DNA from: SLAN01 sp046545955
GTDB taxonomy: Bacteria; Spirochaetota; Spirochaetia; DSM-27196; SKKC01
Length of the DNA: 13,566 nucleotides
Reading direction: 5' to 3'
Assembly: GCA_046545955.1 (NCBI GenBank)
Contig: JBKGYS010000067.1
Span: 1 to 13,566 of the forward strand
The position numbers and the translations under genes were made by a program. Every line of letters begins with the position of its first letter. Within the stretch, counting starts at the first letter, position 1. Positions 1-7,185 of the stretch are shown here, piece after piece. A model generated the notes under the pieces. That model ran no database searches. It saw only the letters and a list, made by a program, of their open reading frames with translations, and was not told where the DNA came from.

Positions 1-463
1 TGGCGCGATTAATCTCGTCCACAAGGACAACGTTTGCCTGAATCGGCCCCTCCCGGAATGAAAAGCTCCCGTCTTTCGGGTTGTAGACGCTTACGCCGAG
101 AACATCCGCGGGGAGCAGGTCCGGCGTGCACTGAATGCGGGAAAATGCGCCGCCGAGGCTCGTCGCGAGTGCCCGCGCGAGAATAGTCTTTCCCACGCCC
201 GGTACATCCTCGAGCAGCACGTGCCCCCGGCACAGGCTCGCAACGAGGAGTTTTTCAATAAGATCAGGTTTGCCGAAAAAAACACGGCCAACCGATTGCC
301 TGATTTCGTCGGCCCACTCGCTTATTCTGTTCACGGTCGGAAAGCGTAGCAGAGGAGCGGGGGGTTTGAGGAGTCCCGCTGTTTTCGTCTGCCTTATGGC
401 GCTTACAACACTCTCTCGCTGCCGCCGCCGGCCCGATTGAGCCGGCCGGATCGGGTTACCCAT
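1..463 (-). CDS. MoxR-family AAA+ ATPase, N-terminal part (cut by the window edge)
   Basis: The first 154 codons of a MoxR-type AAA+ ATPase are present; the gene continues past base 1. The Walker A loop is PGVGKT (residues 88-93), followed by the MoxR-typical TPDLLPADVLGVSVYNP stretch and Walker B VVLVDEINRA (D149, E150). MoxR ATPases are chaperone-like motors that usually act with DUF58 or von Willebrand A proteins encoded next door; any such partner here would lie outside the window. I place the start at the ATG at 463, which overlaps the TGA of the upstream SMC-like gene by one base (TGATG), so translation is probably coupled. This start adds about 43 basic, proline-rich residues before the usual MoxR start. 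An in-frame GTG at 334 (giving VNRISEWADE) would give the normal length, but it has a pyrimidine-rich upstream region and no ribosome binding site. Family assignment is firm; the exact start is not. Confidence 0.9.
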   Translation of the reverse strand, partial: MGNPIRPAQSGRRRQRESVVSAIRQTKTAGLLKPPAPLLRFPTVNRISEWADEIRQSVGRVFFGKPDLIEKLLVASLCRGHVLLEDVPGVGKTILARALATSLGGAFSRIQCTPDLLPADVLGVSVYNPKDGSFSFREGPIQANVVLVDEINRA

Positions 464-2904
464 CAGGTGCTTCGCTCGAGTGCAGTCGTGCTTCCGCCGA
501 GGGCCTCGGCGTGCTCGGGGTGGCATGTAAGAATTATAGTCTGATGCTTCGTCGCGAATGCGCGAATCGCTTCGGCCGCGCGTTGCCGACGATCCGGGTC
601 CATATCGACGAGCGGATCGTCGAGTAGTACGAAACCACCGCTCGACCCGACCGCGTATTCGGAAAGTGTCATACGAAGGGCGAGCGATACGCTGTCCCGG
701 GTTCCCCAGGAGAGTTGCTTCGCAGTAAGCGGAGTGCCGTTGTCGGTGACAAAGCGCTCGGGTGTTGTTTCACTCATACGCACTGTTTCGAACCGGTCGC
801 CGGTAACGGCGCTCAAGTGCGAGCGGAAACGACGACCGAGGGGCTCCCAGGTATTGCGGTCGAACTGCTCACGCAGCCGCTCGGCGCGATCCTCGACCCG
901 CTTCAGCGCTGCCCCGCGTGAGCGTTCGCGTTCAAAACGGCTTTTCGCCCGCTCAAACCGGATTTGGAGTTCTTCGGTTGACTCCTCCGGAGCGGTGGCT
1001 TCGAGTCCCGCCTTGCGCTGCAGAAGCGACGAGCGATGCGAAGCGAGCCGCTCGCGCTCGGCGGCGAGCTCGTTGACGCGCGAGAGAAATGCGTCTGCGT
1101 TTTCAAACCCCTCCGGTAGGCCCGGAAGGGAGGCAAGCTGCTCGCGAAAGGTGCGCTTTCGTACCCGCAAGTCGCCTCCTTGCTCGCTCATTGCCTCGAG
1201 CGAGCCGAACTCTTCTTCCCAGGCTGCAATCTGCTTTCTCAAATCCGACTCACGCTCGGCGATCCGCTCGATGCGGCTTCTGAGATCCGCTTCTCTGGCG
1301 TAAAGCATCGAAATGTCGGCGTCGGCTGCCTCGGGAAGCGCCGTCTCGAGCGGCTCCATCGCCGCATCGAGGGGCTCGCCCTCGAGTTCGGCATCCAGCG
1401 TCGCCTGTGCACGTTCTACCGCCGAGGCGAGTTCTCGTCGCTTCGCCGCCGCGGCCCGCGCCGCTTCGAGCGTTTCCACGCCGGCTTCCCGAAGCAGCGT
1501 CTGCTGCTCCTCTACGAGGCTACGCCGTCGCGCGACGATCTCATCGAGCTCCCCGTCGCCGGCGGTAACCCGCACCGAGAGCCCCGCGTGGTGGAGCGTA
1601 AGTTGCCCGTCGGCGGAGAGGGAAACCTGTGACCCGGCCGGAATTTCGAGCGTTTCACCCGAGCCGTCTACGCGTTCAACCTGGACCACATCGCCGGCCG
1701 CTGAGTTCAGAGCGAAGCTCAACGATGATGCTTCGATACGCGCGTCGAGCTCGCGCCGTGTGGAATCGATGCGTGAAAGCGCCTCGACCTGCTCGTCGGT
1801 GATCGCGGGCCCCCGGGACTCGGCGGAACGGGCGTGTTCGAGTTCCTGTTTGCGTTTTTTCACCCGCGAGGCCCGCTCGCGTTTCGCTTTGAGTCTGCCT
1901 GCCTCCTCGGCTTCCTTGCGCCTCTTTTCGGTGTCGGCGAGCTCGCTCTGCAGTTGCTCGCGTTCGGCGGGAAGCCCTTCGAGCTTCTCTTCGGTGACCG
2001 GCCATTCGCGAAGGAGCGAGCCGATGCGCGAGAGCAGCGTTTCGATCCCCGCAAGCTCCTGCTCGATGCCGCCTCTGCGCTGCACATCGTCTCGGATGTC
2101 GGCAAAGTTCTGGTAGGCGCTATCGACTTCCTTCCAGGTGTTGTCGACGGTCGAAAGCTGCTCCTCGATCGCGGCGAACTCGCGTTCCCAGTTCCGTGCG
2201 GCGTCGAGCTTGTTTCGAAGCTCCTCGCGTTCGTAATACGCGGCGAGAATGCGTCCTACATCGCGCTTCCACGGTCGGTCTATACCGCGTCCGCCCTCCG
2301 GGCCGCCGGCGCGCTCGTCCCACCGGTCGAAGTACTCGCGGTGGCGTCGGGAAAGCGTGGCGAGAAGCCGCTCGATGGAGATGCCGCCTGTCTCCATGAT
2401 GGCGCTTCGTACGACCGCTCCGAGCTCTTCCTTCGTTTCGGCGCCGAGACCGGCCTGAATCGCGTTGTGAAGCCCGGCCTGGCCGGACAAAAGGAGCGAC
2501 CGCATCGTCGGCGCGCTGCACGGCAGAAGCGAGAAAAGCACCTCCTGAACCGTTTCAGGATCGCTGTACTCGCCTCCATGCTCGATCGACAGCGAAGCGC
2601 TTCCCTTATACCGGCCCGGCCTCCAGGTCTTCTGCAGCGAAATTCTGCCGGATTGTCCGTGCAGTGCTTCGAGGTCGACACGCAGCACGTCCCCTCCGGA
2701 GGCCGGCAGAAGCGAAGCGAACCGCTCCTGGAACCTCGCGTCGGTGAGCGCGCTCGATTCGAGAAGTACCGCCTCGATTGCCCGGAAAAGGGTGGATTTA
2801 CCCGCCTCGTTCGGTCCGAGAACGACGCTCAGACCCGGGTCGAAGCGAACGCACCGGTCGGAGATACCGGCAAACGGATGCAGCGTTACCGAGGTGAGGA
2901 TCAC
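463..2904 (-). CDS. SMC/Rad50-like ATPase, YhaN/SbcC-like, without zinc hook
   Basis: This 813-residue protein has the head-coil-coil-head layout of Rad50/SbcC-type ATPases. Walker A is GPNEAGKST (30-38). The signature region is LSWGTRD (731-737), close to the LSRGTRE form I associate with YhaN-like proteins rather than the classic LSGGQ. Walker B is FVLLDD (758-763), the D-loop is VDMDPD, and a switch His follows in LTCHPEH (H795). Two charged coiled-coil stretches, about 200-385 and 455-700, flank a short beta-rich segment at about 390-452. There are only three cysteines and no CxxC, so the Rad50 zinc hook is absent. The gene follows the phosphoesterase with a 4-base GTGA overlap and is coupled to moxR, so it probably forms a nuclease-ATPase complex with its neighbour in DNA-end processing; this role is inferred. 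I chose the GTG at 2904, preceded by AGGGGAG at 8 bases, over the in-frame ATG at 2931. The usual hook-bearing SbcC is longer (about 1000 residues). Confidence 0.88.
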   Translation of the reverse strand: MILTSVTLHPFAGISDRCVRFDPGLSVVLGPNEAGKSTLFRAIEAVLLESSALTDARFQERFASLLPASGGDVLRVDLEALHGQSGRISLQKTWRPGRYKGSASLSIEHGGEYSDPETVQEVLFSLLPCSAPTMRSLLLSGQAGLHNAIQAGLGAETKEELGAVVRSAIMETGGISIERLLATLSRRHREYFDRWDERAGGPEGGRGIDRPWKRDVGRILAAYYEREELRNKLDAARNWEREFAAIEEQLSTVDNTWKEVDSAYQNFADIRDDVQRRGGIEQELAGIETLLSRIGSLLREWPVTEEKLEGLPAEREQLQSELADTEKRRKEAEEAGRLKAKRERASRVKKRKQELEHARSAESRGPAITDEQVEALSRIDSTRRELDARIEASSLSFALNSAAGDVVQVERVDGSGETLEIPAGSQVSLSADGQLTLHHAGLSVRVTAGDGELDEIVARRRSLVEEQQTLLREAGVETLEAARAAAAKRRELASAVERAQATLDAELEGEPLDAAMEPLETALPEAADADISMLYAREADLRSRIERIAERESDLRKQIAAWEEEFGSLEAMSEQGGDLRVRKRTFREQLASLPGLPEGFENADAFLSRVNELAAERERLASHRSSLLQRKAGLEATAPEESTEELQIRFERAKSRFERERSRGAALKRVEDRAERLREQFDRNTWEPLGRRFRSHLSAVTGDRFETVRMSETTPERFVTDNGTPLTAKQLSWGTRDSVSLALRMTLSEYAVGSSGGFVLLDDPLVDMDPDRRQRAAEAIRAFATKHQTIILTCHPEHAEALGGSTTALERST

Positions 2905-4160
2905 TGTCGACTCTCCCCTACGATGTCCCACGCCATTTCAAGCGCTTCGCGGTCGTCCTCGTCGGCAAACGAGAGGAGCAAGGTCGATGCAAACGAGCCA
3001 TCAGGGTATTCCTGTTCGATGCGACCGCGCGTGACCGCTTCGTGAACATTCTCGTGGCGAAGGTCAAGCTCGGCGACCCGCTGCCTCACAGCGGCGATCG
3101 TTTGCTCGAGGCGCTCGAGCGATTCAGCGTCGAGTCGCCCTTCGAGCTCGAGCCGAAGGATTGTCGAGGCAGACTCGCTTCCATCGGCCACCTGGTCGAG
3201 CGCCTCTACATCGGCGCCTGAAGAAAGCGTCCGCCGCTCCTGCCGAAAGCGAAACGCGCCGGTTGTAATGCGGCGGACCGAGATTGGCGCGGGTTCGGAC
3301 GGCGGGGCGGAGGGCGGCGCGTGGCCGTCTGCCGCCGCGGATTCGGGGGAATCGCCGGTGTCGGTGGCGCTCGAGCCCCCGAGCTCGACAATAAACGCGT
3401 GCCCGCGATGGGCGCAGTCGAATCCGTCGGGCTCGGGAGTGCCCGGATTCAGAATGCGCGGTGAATCGGCGAGGCTCTCCGGCCAGGAGATATGGGAGTG
3501 GCCGAGGAGCCACACGTCGACCCCGGCTTGTTGGAGTTCGTCCCGCCGCATGGGAAAATAACGACCGTCGAAATCCGGGGAAACCCCTTCAATACTGCCG
3601 TGTGCCATGCCGATCCGCCACGGACGTCCCGCCGCCTGCGGACCGCTCGCCGCGCCGCCGGTGTCGCTGTTCGAGCCGAGGTTTTCGGCAATGCGCTCGC
3701 CGGCGATAGCTTCACGCACCCATCCGATCCGGTTATCGCCCGAGTGCTTCGCGTCGCACGGGGCCGGATATACCACCGCGGGTATCCCGTACTCGGCGAG
3801 GTCAAACGGCTCCGCGCGATCGAGTACCCGGACATGGTCGCCGGCGGCGTCGCGGAAGTCTCGCCAGAGGGTGCTCTCGGCGCCTGCGTAGTCGTGGTTT
3901 CCCGGCAGGACGAGGACTGCGCGGCCTGGAAACTCCGATAACGAGGCGGCGACGCGCGAAACATCAGCCTTGCTCATAGAAACGCGATCGAAGAGATCGC
4001 CCGAGACGCTGATCAGGTGACTGTCGGCTCCGCGGGCGGCCTCCACAATGCGGTCGACTGCCGATAGGCGAGCCTCGCGAAGCGCGTCGCGAGATGCGTA
4101 ATCGGAAAAGCGCATGCCTATGTGAAAGTCGGCGCAGTGCATAATGCGAAGTAAATCCAT
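2901..4160 (-). CDS. SbcD/Mre11/YhaO-like metallophosphoesterase (putative DNA exonuclease)
   Basis: This 419-residue calcineurin-like phosphoesterase carries all the metal-binding motifs of the SbcD/Mre11 group: D11-F-H13, GDLFD (54-58), GNHD (87-90), an H187 in AHGSIEG, and GHSH (220-223). These coordinate two divalent metals (usually Mn2+) for phosphodiester cleavage. The capping and C-terminal part (about 294-419) is less conserved and should contact the partner ATPase. Two Gly/Ser/Ala/Pro-rich low-complexity stretches (about 162-179 and 263-291) interrupt the domain and probably form loops. It is the first gene of the operon, and its TGA overlaps the GTG start of the SMC-like ATPase, as expected for an SbcC-SbcD or YhaN-YhaO pair. 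The ATG start has no clear ribosome binding site; a candidate promoter sits so close that the leader may be only about 5 bases. Nuclease activity is inferred from the family. Confidence 0.92.
   Translation of the reverse strand: MDLLRIMHCADFHIGMRFSDYASRDALREARLSAVDRIVEAARGADSHLISVSGDLFDRVSMSKADVSRVAASLSEFPGRAVLVLPGNHDYAGAESTLWRDFRDAAGDHVRVLDRAEPFDLAEYGIPAVVYPAPCDAKHSGDNRIGWVREAIAGERIAENLGSNSDTGGAASGPQAAGRPWRIGMAHGSIEGVSPDFDGRYFPMRRDELQQAGVDVWLLGHSHISWPESLADSPRILNPGTPEPDGFDCAHRGHAFIVELGGSSATDTGDSPESAAADGHAPPSAPPSEPAPISVRRITTGAFRFRQERRTLSSGADVEALDQVADGSESASTILRLELEGRLDAESLERLEQTIAAVRQRVAELDLRHENVHEAVTRGRIEQEYPDGSFASTLLLSFADEDDREALEMAWDIVGESRQ
2913..2919 (-). promoter_or_regulatory. Ribosome binding site of the SMC-like ATPase gene
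   Basis: On the minus strand AGGGGAG stands 8 bases before the GTG at 2904. It decides the start: the GTG overlaps the upstream stop codon as GTGA, and the ATG at 2931, nine codons earlier, has no comparable site. Confidence 0.7.
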
Positions 4161-4171
4161 GACGTTTTGCT

Positions 4172-4200
4172 ACGCTATGCCCGGCGGGCCGGCGTGTCAA
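4172..4200 (-). promoter_or_regulatory. Candidate sigma70-type promoter of the phosphoesterase-SMC-moxR operon
   Basis: On the minus strand a perfect -35 box TTGACA (4200-4195) is followed by a 17-base spacer and a weak -10 box TAGCGT (4177-4172). Transcription would begin near 4165, about five bases before the ATG at 4160, giving a nearly leaderless message. This matches the lack of a ribosome binding site there. The poor -10 box limits confidence. Confidence 0.4.
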
Positions 4201-4244
4201 CGCGCGATCAGGGCCGTGGGTGGACAGGCTGCCGGGTCAACGCG
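4196..4244. repeat. Direct repeat GTCAACGCG, two copies 40 bp apart
   Basis: GTCAACGCG occurs at 4196-4204 and 4236-4244 in the 151-base gap between the divergent phosphoesterase and transporter genes. The first copy overlaps the -35 box of the candidate minus-strand promoter. The 40-bp period is close to four helical turns, so these could be paired protein-binding sites. A chance repeat in GC-rich DNA is also possible. Confidence 0.3.
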
Positions 4245-4311
4245 GGGTGGCGAACCTGGACCGGGGCGCTGAATCCGGGTCGCGTACAACGGCGGATACG
4301 GGGTATAAACG

Positions 4312-5313
4312 GTGGATATGCCTCGCTTTCTTTATAGACACTGGTTTGTTCTCGCGCTCGCGGCGCTTCTCGTGGGCAGCTTTCTGCTTCCTGGGTTCGG
4401 CGATACTATAAACCCCGGCGGCGTGACGCAGAATGTTCTGGTGTTCGTCTTTTTTCTCATGAACGGCTTCTCCTTGCCGAGCGAACACATTTTGCACGGG
4501 CTGAAGAACGTTAAACTGCACGTAGCGGTGCAGCTTTTCATCTTCGCCGTTATTCCGCTGTACTTTGCGATCACCGCGCCGCTTTTCAGCTCCTACCTCG
4601 GAGGAAACCTCACGGTCGGACTGTACGCGCTCGCGGTTCTCCCGACGACGATGTCCACGGCCAATATTTTCACGCAGACTACCGGCGGAAACGTTGTGGC
4701 GACCATGTTCAACTCGGCGCTGTCCAATGGGGCAGGCATTATCGTTTCACCGCTTCTTCTGAGTCTGTTTCTCGCCACGGGGGGCGCCGGACTTCCACCC
4801 GAAGAGATTATGTCGGTGTTCAGCGAGCTCGCGCTTATTATGCTCGTCCCGTTTGCCGTGGGGCAACTGTGGCGCCGCCGGGCGATGGAGCTCGCTGCCC
4901 GCGTCAAGAAGCGCCTATCGACGATTTCGAGCGTTATAATTCTCACCATTATCTTCATGACCGTTTCGAGCACCGCGGGCGATCCGCAGTTTGTCGAGCG
5001 CATGGTCGAGCTTCCCGTTCCCTTTCTTTTCCTCGCGCTCACCCACGTTATGCTGCTTGTGCTGTCCGCTGTTCTCGGGAGAGTATTGAAGCTGTCGCGC
5101 CCGGACCGTCTGACGCTGCTTTTCTGCGCGCCGCAGAAGACGCTTGCAATGGGCGTACCGCTTTTAAGCGTATATTTTTCCTCGCGCCCAGATATTCTTG
5201 CCTTCGCGATTCTCCCGCTTCTGTTTTATCATCCTTTCCAGATTTTCACCGCGGGTGTGGTGCGAGCCCTGATTTCCCCACGGCGAGAGGCGGAAACGAC
5301 ACACGCACTATGA
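4312..5313 (+). CDS. Bile acid:sodium symporter-like transporter (SBF-like, YfeH/SLC10A7 type)
   Basis: This is an inner-membrane protein of 333 residues with ten hydrophobic segments (about 12-29, 38-55, 71-92, 100-113, 128-156, 170-186, 204-222, 235-258, 267-290, 296-318). The two conserved crossover motifs of the SBF-like family are visible: LPTTMSTANIFTQTTGGN (110-127) and CAPQKTLAMGVPL (272-284). The second is typical of the YfeH/SLC10A7 branch rather than of true bile-acid carriers. Length fits the family. The substrate cannot be read from the sequence; Na+-coupled uptake of an organic anion is the family expectation. The start is GTG 4312 or ATG 4318; neither has a strong ribosome binding site, only GGGG at 4300-4303. 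The gene ends 9 bases before the gamma-glutamyltransferase gene, so the two are probably co-transcribed. Confidence 0.88.
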   Translation: MDMPRFLYRHWFVLALAALLVGSFLLPGFGDTINPGGVTQNVLVFVFFLMNGFSLPSEHILHGLKNVKLHVAVQLFIFAVIPLYFAITAPLFSSYLGGNLTVGLYALAVLPTTMSTANIFTQTTGGNVVATMFNSALSNGAGIIVSPLLLSLFLATGGAGLPPEEIMSVFSELALIMLVPFAVGQLWRRRAMELAARVKKRLSTISSVIILTIIFMTVSSTAGDPQFVERMVELPVPFLFLALTHVMLLVLSAVLGRVLKLSRPDRLTLLFCAPQKTLAMGVPLLSVYFSSRPDILAFAILPLLFYHPFQIFTAGVVRALISPRREAETTHAL

Positions 5314-5322
5314 GGATTTATT

Positions 5323-7053
5323 ATGCGTTTTGCTTCCAATAGCGGCTACAATTCGCGCCGTTCCCCGGTGCCGTCGACCGGTGGCGCCGTTGCTACGAGC
5401 CAGCCGCTCGCTACTCAGGCCGGAGTAGATATGCTTCGTCTCGGCGGCACCGCCGCCGACGCCGCCGTGGCCGCAGCGGCTGTTCTGCAGGTGACTCAGC
5501 CGTGTTCGACGGGCATCGGGGGTGATGCGTTCTGCCTCTATTTCGAGTCCTCTTCCGGACGAGTCCATGCGCTCAACGGCTCGGGACGAAGCCCTGCCGC
5601 CCTCGACCATTCCCGCGTTGCCGCGGACGGCTTCTCCGACGGCTTGCCCCGGTTTCACGCCCACACGGTGACCGTTCCCGGCGCCGCGGCAGCTTGGCAG
5701 GATACGATAGCGCGTTTCGGAGCGTTGTCGCTTTCGAAGGTGCTCGAACCGGCGCGAACGCTCGCCGAGGACGGGTTCCCGGTTTCTCCGCTTACGAGCC
5801 TCTGGTGGAATGCCGGAGCCCGGGTTCAATTGTCGCAGACCGCGTTCGGGCACGAGCTTTTCGGAGCCGGCGGCCGGGGCGGCGACGAGCCCGGCCCGAA
5901 ACCGGGGGAAGTGTTCCGGAATCCGGGACTCGCTCGGGTACTCGCTCGCATTGCCGAGCACGGTGCCCGTGAAGTCTACGAGGGGGAGACCGCCGAACGG
6001 ATCGTCGAGGCGGTACGCCGGGAGGGCGGAGTGCTGAGCCTTTCGGATCTGCGGGCGCACGGCAGCGAATGGGTAAGGCCCCTCAGCGTCGACTACCGTG
6101 GAGTTCGGGTGTGGGAGTGTCCGCCGAACGGCCAGGGCTTCGCCGCGTTGAGCGCGCTGAACATCCTCGCTCGGCTCGACGTTCACGAGTACGACGATCC
6201 AAATGCCACACACCAGCTTGTCGAATGCATGAGACTCGCGTTTGCCGACGCAGCGTGCCTTATAGCCGATCCGGACCGAGCCGGCGTCTCCCGCGCGGCC
6301 TACGATCAGATCGTGTCTGAACTCCTCAGCGAGGACTACGCGCGCTCGCGAGCGAGGCTCGTCGATCCGGTCCGGGCAATGCACTCGGCTCTACCGGGCG
6401 AGCGCGCCGCCTCGCTCCTGCCGCCGGAGCTTCGGGGCACGCCGAGCGCTGGTGACGACACGGTGTACCTTGCCGCAAGCGACCGCTTCGGTAACGGGTG
6501 CTCGTTTATCAACAGCAATTTCATGGGATTTGGAACCGGAATCGTCCCCGAGGGGTGCGGTTTCAGCCTTCAAAACCGTGGATACGGCTTTTCGTTGCAC
6601 GAAGGACATCCCAACGCGCTCGAACCGCGCAAGCGTCCGTATCACACGATTATTCCCGGTATGGCGACGACAGACTCCGCTGACCATGCCGGAGAGCTTT
6701 ACGCGGTATTCGGTGTTATGGGTGGAATGATGCAGCCGCAGGGTCACCTGCAGGTGATTTCCCGCCTGGTGGATTACGACCTTGATCCTCAGGCAGCCCT
6801 GGACCGACCGCGTTTTCAGCTCGATGAAGGGCAGGCTGACGGCAGGTTGCTGGTCGAAAACGGCGATCAGCACCGACTCCTGCAGGGGCTTTCGGCCCTC
6901 GGTCATGAATCGAGCTCGGTATCCGGGCTCGAGCGCTACCGCTTCGGTCTCGGGCAGGTTATCCGACGCGATGGGCCGGTCGTCTGGGCAGGAAGCGATG
7001 GACGTGGTGATGGATTAGCTATGGGCGACGGCACTGAGCCGCCTGCACAGTAG
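5323..7053 (+). CDS. Gamma-glutamyltransferase family protein, YwrD-like (autoprocessing Ntn hydrolase)
   Basis: This 576-residue enzyme belongs to the gamma-glutamyltranspeptidase family, which cleaves gamma-glutamyl bonds (glutathione and related compounds) after self-cleavage into two subunits. The N-terminal part shows the conserved TGIGGDAF (63-70) and NGSGRSP (85-91, with the substrate-carboxylate Arg). The processing and catalytic Thr is T380 in DDTVY, predicting subunits of about 379 and 197 residues. After it come SFINSNFMGFGTG (394-406), the RPYHTIIPG block and FGVMGGMMQPQGH, the form seen in YwrD-like proteins instead of the classical SPGG. There is no signal peptide, so it should act in the cytoplasm, unlike periplasmic Ggt. 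A good ribosome binding site GAGGA (5312-5316) stands 6 bases before the ATG. Its exact substrate is unknown; some relatives are cephalosporin acylase-like. The upstream transporter may import its substrate (inference). Confidence 0.92.
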   Translation: MRFASNSGYNSRRSPVPSTGGAVATSQPLATQAGVDMLRLGGTAADAAVAAAAVLQVTQPCSTGIGGDAFCLYFESSSGRVHALNGSGRSPAALDHSRVAADGFSDGLPRFHAHTVTVPGAAAAWQDTIARFGALSLSKVLEPARTLAEDGFPVSPLTSLWWNAGARVQLSQTAFGHELFGAGGRGGDEPGPKPGEVFRNPGLARVLARIAEHGAREVYEGETAERIVEAVRREGGVLSLSDLRAHGSEWVRPLSVDYRGVRVWECPPNGQGFAALSALNILARLDVHEYDDPNATHQLVECMRLAFADAACLIADPDRAGVSRAAYDQIVSELLSEDYARSRARLVDPVRAMHSALPGERAASLLPPELRGTPSAGDDTVYLAASDRFGNGCSFINSNFMGFGTGIVPEGCGFSLQNRGYGFSLHEGHPNALEPRKRPYHTIIPGMATTDSADHAGELYAVFGVMGGMMQPQGHLQVISRLVDYDLDPQAALDRPRFQLDEGQADGRLLVENGDQHRLLQGLSALGHESSSVSGLERYRFGLGQVIRRDGPVVWAGSDGRGDGLAMGDGTEPPAQ

Positions 7054-7070
7054 CCTCACAGTGTGCTACC

Positions 7071-7100
7071 ATCCGGGGCTTGACCGGTTTAACGCCGGAT
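7071..7100. promoter_or_regulatory. 30-bp imperfect palindrome upstream of malQ, candidate operator
   Basis: ATCCGG at 7071-7076 is mirrored by CCGGAT at 7095-7100, and the central ACCGGT (7083-7088) has the same dyad centre. Overall 11 of 15 positions match between the arms. It lies just after the gamma-glutamyltransferase stop codon and 55-85 bases upstream of the candidate malQ -10 box. The even palindrome with a central CG resembles sites bound by LacI-family sugar regulators. That identity is inference, and no regulator gene lies in the window. Confidence 0.4.
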
Positions 7101-7105
7101 CGAGG

Positions 7106-7145
7106 CCGATGCGTGGAACGCTGCGATACGGATGCTCCACATCGG
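7106..7145. repeat. Bulged inverted repeat (possible terminator stem or operator)
   Basis: CCGATG (7106-7111) and TGGA (7114-7117) pair with TCCA (7136-7139) and CATCGG (7140-7145). This gives ten base pairs with a 2-base bulge and an 18-base loop. No T-run follows, so it is not a standard intrinsic terminator. It ends 10 bases before the candidate malQ -10 box and could influence that promoter. Confidence 0.35.
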
Positions 7146-7152
7146 AGACTAC

Positions 7153-7161
7153 TGATATGAT
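7153..7161 (+). promoter_or_regulatory. Candidate extended -10 promoter for the malQ-GH13 operon
   Basis: TGATATGAT reads as an extended -10 element (TGn followed by TATGAT at 7156-7161). No good -35 box lies 16-18 bases upstream, which extended -10 promoters tolerate, or an activator may be needed. Transcription would begin near 7168, about 18 bases before the ATG at 7186, leaving room for the GGGAG ribosome binding site at 7176-7180. Confidence 0.45.
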
Positions 7162-7185
7162 ACGAATAGAACAGCGGGAGCAGTC

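Noticed and set aside
1834..3045. Plus-strand open frame of 403 codons opposite the SMC-like gene
   Set aside because: Antisense to coiled-coil and Walker A coding sequence with all motifs on the minus strand; no family resemblance.
4304..4309. TATAAA as a -10 box for the transporter gene
   Set aside because: It ends two bases before the GTG at 4312 and has no -35 box at 16-18 bases; it would work only for a leaderless start at ATG 4318, which I cannot support.
5308..6384. Minus-strand open frame of 358 codons opposite the gamma-glutamyltransferase gene
   Set aside because: It is antisense to a fully conserved enzyme, has an Arg/Gly-rich composition with no recognisable domain, and is the usual shadow in GC-rich DNA.
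7080..7085. TTGACC as a -35 box for malQ
   Set aside because: No acceptable -10 box lies 16-18 bases downstream; the hexamer is part of the palindrome instead.
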